Positions 50,981 through 62,530 of a DNA stretch of 64,000 nucleotides are shown piece after piece. Source of the DNA: Caprimulgus europaeus (lineage: Eukaryota > Chordata > Aves > Caprimulgiformes > Caprimulgidae). The notes under the pieces were generated by a model. That model was not told the DNA's origin, made no database searches, and saw only the letters and a program-made list of their open reading frames with translations. The stretch is taken from NCBI GenBank assembly GCA_907165065.1, contig OU015527.1:20535686-20599685 (forward strand). Reading direction: 5' to 3'. Position 1 is the first letter of the stretch. Every line of letters starts with the position of its first letter. Made by a program: the position numbers and the translations under genes.

Positions 50981-51388
50981 TTGTGTCAAATTCTGGGCTC
51001 CTCAGTTCAAGAGGGACAGGGATCTTCTGGAGATAGTCCAGAGGAGGCCACAAAGATGATGAGGGGCCTGGAGCATCTGCCTTACAAGGAGAGGTTGAGA
51101 CAGCTGGAGAAGAGAAGATTGAGAGGGGACCTTATCAATGTCTATAAATATCTGAAATGTGGGGGCCAAATGGATGAGGCCGGGCTCTTTTTGGTGGTGG
51201 CTGGTGACAGGACAAGGGGCAAGGGGCACAAACTGGAACACCAGAAGTTCCAGACAAACTTAAGGAAAAACTTCTCTACTGTGAGGGTGTCAGAGCACTG
51301 GAACAGGCTGCCCAGAGAGGCTGTGGAGTCTCCATCTCTGGAGATGTTCAAAACCTGCCTGGACACTTTCCTGTGTAACTTGGTTTAG
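50981..51388 (+). pseudogene. CR1 ORF2 C-terminal remnant
   Basis: This is the last open part of the same copy. It contains [40 protein letters not shown], a DRTRGKGHKLEHQKF block, and the terminal [20 protein letters not shown] before a stop at 51388, close to the usual CR1 ORF2 end. A short deletion near LRQLEKRR removes a few residues compared with the copy at 18710 ([13 protein letters not shown]). Not functional. Confidence 0.85.
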
Positions 51389-52339
51389 GGAACCTGCTTT
51401 GGCTGATGAGGTTGAACTAGAAGATCTCCTGAGGTCTGTTCCAACCCCTACCCTTCTGTGATTCTGTGAAAATGTGGCTGTATCTCAGTGTTTCATCTGT
51501 TGCTTGCTCCTGTAAGAGTGGCAGAGAAAATATGTGAAGATAGAGTAATATTGTGGCAACAATGTAGTGGTGGGATTTGCTCATATGCAGTCTCTGAATA
51601 ATATTCTGTCCATTAAATCTTTGTACTTTGACTCTGTTGCTGAGTATAGGTAGACAGGCATATTGGATAGAGAAAATCTCCAGTTTATCACATAATGAGT
51701 GAATGCTGTTATAAATGCTGAAATATTGGGTAAAAGCATGTTACAATCTAGTTCTGTTTGTGGGCATAATAGGCTTTTCTAGGACTACTTAGTTGTTTTG
51801 GGAGATGCAGACAAAGCAGTATATATTTTACATAGTTTAACAAAACTTAAAAATATCATAGCCGTTTATCTATTAATCATTGTCAAGCCTGATGAGGTTC
51901 TACATAGGCTGGTTCTACATAGGCTAAGAAGGAAAATGCCTAATCCAAAGTATATGACAGCAGAATAGAGATCCAATGTTGATCTTTACTGTCATTACAA
52001 ACACTCATCTACTATTGTGACTCATCTACTGTCTATATGCTTTTATTTTCCCATCTGAGAGGGATGAATAAGAATAGATACACTGATAAAGTGGTGAACA
52101 AATGTTGTGACAGTCTTATGACATGCTGTCTAATGTAGAATAATAGTGTTCAAACCAAGTCTAAACATTACTATAACATGGAGATAATTTTCAAAATGTG
52201 TATTTACAGATCCTAAATGCCATACAGTCCCATTAAAATGTCAGATTCATGTTCAAAACCACGTTGAGTTCAAAAAACAAAGGAAAGGTTGGAAACTGTT
52301 AGGGAAGAATCAGAGACTGAAACAGAGGGCTTCATTTTG

Positions 52340-52530
52340 CCAGCTGTCTCTTCAATAGCGTGTACAGTTCTGATCTCCTCATCTTAAAAACAAACAAATA
52401 GGAGAAGATATGGTAAAAATGTGGAAACTTCAGAAAGGGACTACAAGGAAGATCAAAGGTACCAAGCAGCTTTGGTATTGGGTCTGACTGAGTAAACTAG
52501 GACTCTCCAACTTGAATTAAAAGGAATACA
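52340..52530 (+). mobile_element. Ancient CR1-like LINE remnant
   Basis: The order of phrases matches an older sauropsid CR1 type: gtgtacagttctgatctcct, ggagaagatatggtaaaaat, then cttcagaaagggactacaag with gaagatcaaaggtacc, and a diverged aggactctccaacttg. In related elements this region encodes the segment before KVQRRATKMI and after it. Several indels break every frame. It is much more diverged than the other CR1 copies and lacks a visible 3' tail. The assignment rests on remembered consensus order and should be treated as probable. Confidence 0.5.
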
Positions 52531-55500
52531 TCGTTGTAAAATATATGTATACCTAATGACTCAGGCAGTCCTCTGTGATGAATATTGTTGAAACTGGAAG
52601 CAAGTTGAGTTAGGAAGAAGAATCATATGTTTTGTCTTTTCTCATTCTTTCTAAGCCATTTACTTATAGATGAAGTTGGAGGCAGGAAACCAGGCTTTAT
52701 GCACTTTTGGACTGACATAATACAGCTGTTGTGTTATAAAACTACAGTTAAAATTACTACAGATTAAATAACAATTGCATTAGATGACTGAAAAGAGGTA
52801 ATACAATTTTACATATCTGAAATGAACTTAGAAAAGTTCAGTGGCTGCTTCAGGAATTAATGATTCCTTCTCATGCTTCTATTTCATTAATTCAGGAAAG
52901 CAAATCCTAACATCAAATATTTCCATAGGACCTCAGGCAAAATGGCAACATTCGGAAAATTTGTATGTAACACCAGAGAGATATACAAATTACTGTTGTT
53001 TATAACTACACTTCCAAATTTTCCATTATTTCATATGTAAACATGTGAACAAAGATAAAGTTAAGCACGTTACTGAAGGTTTTTTTCCCTATGATAAAAG
53101 TGCAGTATCTTGAAAAATCAAGTGGATGCTCATAAACCATTTGAGTCCTTGAACTTGCTTGACAAATGGAACACTCTCATCAATATAGTCTCCCTTAGTG
53201 GAACCTAAGAATACATGTAATTGTTTCACTCAGCTCAATAATGGCATTTACTATAATTAGCACAACAATGATTTTTCATTCTTTTCTATTTTTTGTTCAT
53301 GACTTCATATTTTTAAATCTATATTTTTTAAAAGGGTAAACTTTATAACATCATAAAGTACTGTAGTATTGACACATGAATTGCATTTCCTGCTATATTG
53401 TCCTTGCTTTTTTACTGTAGTCTGATAGACTCCCTTTTTGGAAACTGTAGCATGAGTTTAACCTGTTTCTAGTTGATGTATGTTCAACGGATAACTCAAA
53501 CATATAAAACTTTTTCCTTTTTATTGTGATATCACATCTTTCTCTCCCAAATGAAACAGAAATACCTTGAACTTTGAAGTCCCATCTTTCAGTTGCCCTA
53601 TGTGCTAAAAGCATATGCTGACATTAATTTTTATTAAATATGACTTCTGAATCTTCATCTTTCTGTTATTCTTAGCGAGGCAGCTTGCACCTGCACTTTT
53701 TCTGAAAGGCATCAGCATGTGCGCATTAAAGTTTTACATTGCTTTAGGTCCTCTCTACACAGGGAGCTACTTTCCAAGTGAAAGTTAGGAATCTGTTTAT
53801 GTATAATGTTGAATTCATTCCTCTGATTTATCCCCTTGGCACCCAAAGTGAGCGAACATTCATTTTTAATGCAAGGAACCAGAGAATGGAGCATGGCGAG
53901 GGGCTTTTTTAATGTGAACTTTTGAGTAAAAAAAATGAACAAATAATACTGTATTATTCTTCTTTCAGATTTATATGCTTTCAATTTTGAATCACTGAAA
54001 GTAAAGGAGACCAATTTTTACAATTCACCCTGTGTTAGCTCTAAAATGGGGAAATTTCCCCCCTTTGCAATGTTTCTTTAGCACTTCAGTTTATGTATAT
54101 TGATTTATACCAGTGAAAAAACACTGAAATTTTTTATATGCCAGAATCTTGGATATTTTTCCCCTTCATCACATAGATAGCAGACTACATCTAGAAACCA
54201 GCAATGAATTCTGCATCAAGATAAAGTAAAGAACACACATTAATCTCTCTGATATGTGGCATGGAGAGGAGCACAATTTGCTAGAAAATCCGTGAACTTC
54301 TGAAAAAGGAGATGCAGAAATTTTTATGTGTGTTGTTTCCAAGAGGCCCTTCTGTACTGTCTCAGGTGCATGTGACTGAAGTGTGACTGAAATACGGATG
54401 ACCATCTTAGGAAGGAAAATAAGTCCATGTTTCTTCTACGCTGGTGAGAAGTCACTGCTAAGCATCCCTATTGAATTTTAATTCCCTTTGAAATACTATA
54501 AACCCAAAGTAAAAACTAAATGCGTATGGCTCACAACAGAAGAACCAGAGGTTGTTCTTAAAGGAGGATGAAAACTGAGTGAGTAACAAAGCTGTCACTC
54601 TGCCTTCTACATAGACGGCCTATATTTCCACTCCTAAAAAAATGCTTTTCTTGCTTTCTTACTCCTCGAGGCATACTTAATCTCAATGATCTTTACAATA
54701 TTGAGATCTTATCACTGGATTCATTTTTTGTACTCTGCCAATACAGGCTGACGTTTTAATTTCCATTCTATAAACTATTTTAAAACACAAAAAATACTTT
54801 CAACTGTAATAGAAGAACCATCCAAAAATTTTGGTAATTTTCATTTAAATGTAGTTAACAACAACAACAAAAAAACCATTTTGATGTTATAAATCATCAG
54901 TGACAACTTATTTGGAATAATTTAATGTGAGAACACTGAGATTATTGTAGAAAGTAGAAAAAAGCCAAAGCATTTCACTCCATTAGGGTTGAAAAAAGCT
55001 AATCTCACTGACTTGCCTTGTTTATTTTTTTTTTACTTTCTTTAATGTTCTTAATCTGAAAAATAACAGGCTTTAGAAAGTTTTGCTTCTGATAGAATGG
55101 TATATCATATGATAGGAAAATATCTAAAACTTTCAGCCAATTCTAACAATGTATTAACACATAAACACATTGAACATAATATGTAATAAAAATGATCTGA
55201 TACTGAAGTAATCTAATATAGCTAAAATACAAATCCTGGGGGAAGTTCTTATGGTGTGAAGTATTGGATACTGCAAGATGTTCAACATTTCTGCTCCAGA
55301 CATCAAGAACATAGAACTAACTGTGTTCAGGATCTCACTTCCTTTTCTTTGTTATATAATTTATTCCTTCATTACAAGATAGGTGGGAAATGTGCTTTAA
55401 CTTCCACAGCACCTGCAGGAAGAAATTATAATTCAATCAGGCTACGACACAGAAGTCAAACTAATCAGAATATTCTTTAGTTATTAAAATTTATGGGGTT

Positions 55501-58500
55501 TGATCATATATTTTGTTCAGCTTAGCATGCAGAAATTGGTCAGTAAGATCAACAGTGCACGTTGAATCTTATCCTATTTTTATGACTAATGTATTTAATT
55601 TAAGATGAATAATAACAATTTAGCTGGCATACTAAATCAGGCACAACTTGTATGGTGTAATAGCATATGAAATTAAAGTACCTCATAAAAGTTGTTTTGT
55701 TGCATCATGTTTCTCTGGATCAACTTTTTCTCAACTAATTAAGAAGATCTATCTCATTGTCTTCAACCCAGCTGCTATTTGTACTAATGGAAATGTGATT
55801 TGATTTAACATTAAAAGTAAAATGCCAGCAATTAAAATGAAGGAATTTCAGAGCAATTAATGCCACATCATGAAACCTCAAACCTTCGAAGAAATTATAT
55901 GATTAGACATATTGAGTCAAAGAAGTCAACCAGCTGGCTTGGTTGATGCTTACACTAAAATTATCTTTACATGCTGATGAACAATTTATTATATTTAGCA
56001 GATGAAGGACTTCCGTAGAATTTTAGTGTTTGAGCACATTAAGATTGTTAAAAGTTAGGTGAGATTAAGAAAAGAGTTTCTGTTAAGTAACTGTCTTCCA
56101 AGTACCTGTCATTTAACAAGGCACAGCATGAAACTGTAATTTATATTCTTAAAGGATGAAGGAATTCTTCAAAATACAAAGTATTAGCTTTATAAGCAAT
56201 TTGTGTTTCAATGTGCAGATGTAACACAGACATGAGCTTTCTGCAAACCACTTTAGGAATGATCACCTTAATAGTTTCTAAGTCCTTTTGTAACATTGCT
56301 GGAAAACTGTTATTATCTTTCTCTTTAGTGAATCTCATTTAAATCTCACTGAGCTCGGGCCTGTTTTCAGACCTGATTTATGACTGCATTTAACCAAACC
56401 AATCAGCAACTCACAGGTCAATGCTTATCAAGCTTTGCACTGAAAGGTCAGGAGGGCCACCCCTGTTAGTGAACAAAAAAGTCATCTGGGGGGACTCCCC
56501 AGTAACTTTTCAAGTTAGGGAAATTGTCCATATCATAATGCTATAAGAACTGTAATTAAAACTAGTGTTATGCCCTGAAAGTCATACTGTAAAACCTCTC
56601 AGGAAATATGCTTGAATTATCACTCCATGGCATCATCAGAAAGTAAAATTAAAGATCTAATGCTGACACAGGCTTCAAATCCTCCTTCCTTTGTGTGGGA
56701 AGAGGAGGTGAAAAATGACAAATATCAAACAAGTGTTTTTGTTAAGTTCCATTAAAATTACAAATTACTTTCTTTTATGTAGATGGCAGATGTCATTCTG
56801 TAGAGATTTCAGGTAGGTTTCTCTACTCGTTTTTATACTGGACTTTAAATAAAGAACCTTCGTCAGTCAATGTATGTGTAAATACCCTTCTCTTAAGTTG
56901 AAAGAATTGTTCTTGCTTTTTCCAAGCGTCCTCTGGGTAAAGGTTTTTTGGTTAGCCTCCTTTCTGGTCAGGGTCAGGTAACTGGGGTAATTGGGTAATT
57001 GGGCCAACATGCCCAGTAACAAAAAAATAAAGCCTTCTGAGATTCTCAGCAGTACTATCCTTTCAAAAAAGTGTTACAGATATCAAAAGAAAAAAAAAGA
57101 ATTAAAACAATTCATAATAAGGAGTGGGAAATGTATGTAATAAAAATACAAAGAAACATTCTTCGAGGAGTGACTTTTTAAATAAGGAGGAGTCAGGAAA
57201 TTGTATCAAAGACAATTCTCAGGAAGATAAAATGAATGCCCGAATGGCACTTGAGAAATCTGTCTTTGAATAGTTTGGGAACTTTGCAACTTTTTAACTC
57301 TCAACTCTCAATTTTTCACTGATAATAAGAAAAAGAAATAAACTTATTAGTCTGCTGATATAAACCCCACAAAATACAAAGGACTACTGGTATTTGGTTG
57401 CATCATTTTTCAAGGGGCAGTTGCACCAATTAAAACAGAATTTCATTACCTGACTAGCACACAAGGATGTGAAAAATCTGTTTGATGTTAACAGCAATGA
57501 TAAAACTCTGGCTAGGACTATATTCACACAGATGTCTTATGGATCCCACCAGCTACAGGTGCTATAGCTAGACCATTTCTCAGTAATGTTCACTTCACTT
57601 TTTGTCACTAAGACACAATACCAATATTGTCAGAGAATAATGTCCTGATACTGTACAAACTCCAGCAGGGATGTGCTACACTGGTGTTACATGCATAGAT
57701 GGGAGTCAATAAAAGGGGTAGAGGATGCATGAGGTATGAATTCATGCAAAGAATGGAGGTGCAATGCAGTGAAATCTGCAGCATTAACTCCAGATGCCCC
57801 TTTGAGCACAGAAGGTAGTATACACAAAGATATAAGAGTGGAAATAGAATCGGGTTTGTACAACACCACAGGAAAATTATTTAATTTGTCTAATCCTTAA
57901 AATGAATAGATGAATAACATCCATTTCATAAACACTTGAATATTTGGGCAAGTAGACTTGCATGAATGCTCATTTATTTTTACTAATGCTGAAATATCAA
58001 AACTGAAGGGAAAAGAGAGTTTAAAAAATTCCTTTTAGGCATTTTTCCTTCCCTTAGGAAGGCTTAAGGTCCTTCCCTTATAGGCTTAAGGTCAAATCAC
58101 TTTAAAAATCCTGTTTATAACCTTTGACCAAAGCTCTTTGTAATCGCAGTTCTAAGAAATGCCTTCTATCTCACTTTCAGATCATAGCTGAAGTAAAGAA
58201 GTCTATTCTGTTTCCAGGTTAAAATGTAAAAATTTGAGATATAGGTTTTTAAGTCTGCCTGAGTTGATGTGGGACATGAGAATAAATCAGAGAAAAATGC
58301 CAAGATGAATAGGGATGCTTGTTACATTATGTCAGATAAATTTATTTCCTGAATGCCTTTTCTTTCAAGGTCCTATTTAAAAGTTTGGAGTAGCTGAAAA
58401 ACGATGACCATGAATCCCTGTTTCCAGACGTGCACAGTGGATGCTGAAAAGGGCATAGCCCGGAACTGCTCAGTTTCTGAGCCAGGCAAGTAGCTCAGTA

Positions 58501-60474
58501 GCAAAGCCTTAGAAGACATGAGTAGCCCAGTATCTTGTTACTAAAATTTCAAAAATCCCCACAGGAGATGTAAATATTAAGCTTATTTTCACTATCTTGG
58601 AATCAAGTTATTTACGTCCTTAGAGTGCCTGATATGTTGTGAGATTTTTTTGTGTATGTTTCAAACACTTTCTCTGTAATGTGACTGTAGAAAAGCTATA
58701 GCCTATTGATTATAATGTGATTTTTTTATTTCCATATAAAAAGAGAACAAGAATGAGATAAATAAAATTAAACGAATAAGAAACAGAAAACATTTTATTT
58801 TCATAGTGTGTAAGCCAGTATGAATTAAGGCAAAACACAGGTTGCCTTCCTGAAGGTGACTTTCTCACTGCATGTATATATTGCAGAAAAGTTAATAAAG
58901 GTTTTTTATCACAGACGTGGCCTCTAATATTCACCCACATTTAACTTGCAAATATAAATTCATTTTCCTTTCTCAGAATTTTAAAATGTATAAGTAGCTG
59001 CAATTCTCTTTGTTAGAGACAAGGAGAGAAAATCTGGTGTAATGACAGCAATACTGCATTGGGAATCCAGCTGTTTCTCTACAGTACACTCATTTGGCTC
59101 TGTTCTTTCTGCTCTGTCTTGGAATAAATCATCTGGTAATGAAATTGGTAGGCTAAAGTTCAGCAGCTTAATCTACCTTTTACTCTTATCATGAAAATAA
59201 GGTTCATTTTGAAAGTATGTATCACTGAGGGGTGCTAGTAACTTTTACCTCTCAAAAGAGTGGATTGCATAGGGAAAACCATAATATTAGGTACCTAAAT
59301 TTGTGCTACAGTGAATACTATGTTTATTCTTAAATTTTCTAAAGCAGTTCAATATTTTAGACAATGATACCTACTTATCTGCCTTGCAAACAGACAGTCA
59401 AAACTCTGTGGCATAATGCTTGTGAAATGTAAAGAATATTAATTACTTAATATTATTTTGTCTTCTCATAAAATTGAAGTTAATCAAGATGTCAGAAAGT
59501 CTTTTTAAAAACAGTTTGATTTTTTAATGTATATACTCCAAATTGTTCAAAGACAACACATTTAATCAAACCTATACTGTCAGCTTAAGTAAATCATTTG
59601 TTCATGTGCTTAACCTCAGTAACTGAGACCACTTAATGAACTCAATGTTAAGCACTCTATCACTGTTGTGGATCATCCCTGCACACAGAAAACTCTAGGT
59701 CAAAATAGCACTAGCCCAAGCCCTGGCACGTACAGGAAGAAATAGTTCAGAATCTGCTTTATACAAGGTAAATGTGTGTGTGTATTTATATATATGTATA
59801 TATTTATATATGGAGAAACTGTGATTTCAGAATCTTTTCTCATGGGCACTATAAAGTCTGTCTTTCAGTCCTTGATGCTGAGGGCAAGCCTCTTGTCATA
59901 ACTGCCTTAATGAATTAAAAGTATTCTAGGAAAAAACATTGTGACACATATATCACCAGCAAGTCTGGTGGTTGCTAATGTTGCTGGCCTTGAAAAAACC
60001 TTGCTCTGTACATATCACACAAACCATCTGAAAACATCAAAAGAACAGCAAGTCAGCAAAAGAATGTTACACAGGGGCCTAACTATTGTGTGTAGGGTAG
60101 TAAAGATGGTTTTCTTGAAGCCACTAATACATGTTTTTGCACTTGGCAATAGAAAAGAGGTAAAATGGTTTATTATGTGAAGCATGAAAACATCCTGAAA
60201 GGCAGAGATTCTGGGAAAGATATTTCAGAGTTTGTCAATACTTTATTTCTCTGAAAGTGCTCATGCAAAACAAAGTAGATATTTTTCTGAGGGTTACATT
60301 CACAAGAAACAAATTATAATGTCAGATATGTTGTCTTTTAATATCCATCTGTCCCTGTATTTTGAAGAAATCCAGCCCAATTAATCTCTTTGTTTTGTGT
60401 ATTCTGTGTATTTAATGGTAGTTTGCCTTTTCTTTACCTATATAGGTAGTTACTGTAAAGTACCAGCATTAATT

Positions 60475-60585
60475 TTGTGTTTGTTTGTTTGTTTGGGGGT
60501 TTTTAAGCTTGTTTTTGGCTTTGTGGTTGTTTTTTGTTGTTGTTTTTGTTTGGGGTTTTTTGTTTGTTTTTGGTTTTCTTTTAAC
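60475..60585 (+). repeat. T/G-rich low-complexity tract
   Basis: A strand-asymmetric run of TTTG, TTG and GGGG blocks, about 110 bp. The open frame crossing it (60397-60672) is a by-product of the composition. Confidence 0.85.
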
Positions 60586-62483
60586 ATGGATTTGAAGCAG
60601 CTGAGTAAATATTTACCTTGCTCAATATCTCTTATGGCTTTGTTGTTTTTTGCTGTAACAAGTTGGAAATAAATATGATGCCTAAGAGTTTAATTGAAGT
60701 GTCTTGATTTTGTATTGTTGTGAGTTTTTCAAACTCAATGTGGCCATTTTAATTAATTATGCATTACTTTGTTATAGCCTTAATCTGGTTTAGTATTTTT
60801 GATGGAAGCCTGAAAGATGCAAAATTAAAATGAATCACTTATAACTAAAAAGAATAACTGGATTACTAAAAGGTTAGCAGTGCCTAAGAGGCTTCATAGC
60901 TTCTTTGAACTCTTGAATCTTGTAACCATACAAAAGTTGAAGTCATGATGTAATGAGGTACATCTGTTAATTGTGAACACACTTTGTTATCGCAAGGTCT
61001 CATTTGAATAACTGAAATTGTTGGCCCTAGATTCTTGATAATTTTATGTATGAGAAAAAATAAGATTATGATTGCATGACCAAATTAGGTGATTTCTTCC
61101 CTGGGTTTGACCCCAAAGTTTTGAAAAACGGAAACTTATAGCCTGTTGTAGATAAGCTCCTGAAGAATAAATTCTGAGTTATTATAAACCTATGGATACA
61201 GCTACATCTGCCTCAGCAGAAAAATGTAGGTGGATACCAACAAAATGTCTTTAAGGTAACTATCTTAGTGGCAGCTTCAAACAACAGTAAGAATGCACCA
61301 AGACTTCTTTTTTGTTGAACTTGGATTTTGTGTTCCAATATTCACCCTAGAATTTAGAGTTCTACCAGGCTGGATGTCTGAAAGACAATGTTATCTTTTA
61401 GTGTGTGAAAGAACAGATCTGAATTAAGTTGCCTGATGCGAACTTCAGCTGTGATTGGTGATATTTCCCCATGGCTTCTGGTGGAATTCAGGTGACTTCC
61501 CAAAAGAGTGGTCAGCACTGACACAGACAGGTAGTGTAGACCTCTTTATTTATGCCTAAATGTTCAACTTTCTACTGCTGGCCTAACTAAAATATAACTG
61601 TCTGCCCCTTTGCTCCTAAATTAGGATTAAATGCTCTGCTTTTGATATATAACTCATAGGACCATTCCCAGACCTCTCTTTACATGCAGCTCAAGGGAGC
61701 TGAGACACTCACTCAGGTCACAGGAAACAGTCTGTCACCATTGGGCAAATATAAAATGTTTCTAAGACAACTTTCACCACGCGTTAAAGCTGACAGTCAG
61801 CTCTGCAGAATCCTCAACCTCAAACTATCACAAGAGTAAGAAGCTTAAGAGGAAAGGAAGTGGATAAATTACAGGAAAGAGAGAGAAATACTCCCCAAAG
61901 TGGTAATGAGGTTTATCATTTTCCAAAGAAGGAATTTCAGACAAGGATGATGGGTTAAGTAGAGGAGGAACCTGGAAAAGAAATAGACAATCCATCTGCT
62001 TATGCTTTTCTTTCCAGTTTCCTCTCTTCTTTTTGGTCAAGGTTGCCCCACATCCACTTCTGTCTAGACGTGAAGGCACCTACTTTTCAGGAGTGAGAGA
62101 AGAGCAGAATAAATATCTGGTCTGTATATACTGTCTTCCACTTACATCACAATTATTCTTTTCCCTTTTTCCACTGCCTCCCCCCTTCCCCTTTTTTTCT
62201 CCCTAAGCTAAGAAGGATGCCAATTCAGCAAACTGCAAGGCTGGGATTAGCTTTGATCATAGGCTATTCAAATAGGATTTAATTTAAGCACAGGTACCTC
62301 AGTACAGCTTAAATTTCAATTCACTACACATCTCAATGATAATGCACTAGTGAACTCATGAGAGCAAATTTCTCTGTAGTAGATTTCTTAAGTGTTTGTT
62401 CTCCACAGGATACTGTCATCTGTAGTGAGCTGTAGTGAATTTAGTTGTTTTATTCTACATGCTGAACATTTCCTATGCTTTTT

Positions 62484-62530
62484 TGGCTTGTTTTTGTTTG
62501 GTTTTGTTTGTTTGTTTGTTTTGTTTTATT
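62484..62530 (+). repeat. (TTTG)n-like tract
   Basis: Imperfect TTTG/TTTTG repeats of about 45 bp, including four perfect consecutive TTTG-type units. Simple repeat. Confidence 0.85.

Larger units (their letters stand above)
50469..51468 (+). mobile_element. CR1 LINE, right part: RT and intact 3' end
   Basis: This continues the CR1 copy interrupted at 49810. Readable ORF2 blocks are [11 protein letters not shown] (about 50524-50556), a catalytic box reading S-A-D-D (50618-50629, so both aspartates are kept but Phe is Ser), [16 protein letters not shown] and [33 protein letters not shown] follows near 50962-51012, then GLEHLPYKERLRQLEKRRLR and the C-terminal [20 protein letters not shown] block with SPSLEMFKTCLD. 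The 3' end is ttctgtgattctgtga at about 51453-51468. Frameshifts and stops separate the blocks (for example after NSILRVH at about 50924), so it is dead. The subfamily is closer to the 28199 fragment than to the 18710 copy. Confidence 0.93.

Noticed and set aside
60397..60672. Hydrophobic Phe/Val/Cys-rich frame that could pass for a membrane protein
   Set aside because: It is produced by the T/G-rich simple-sequence tract.
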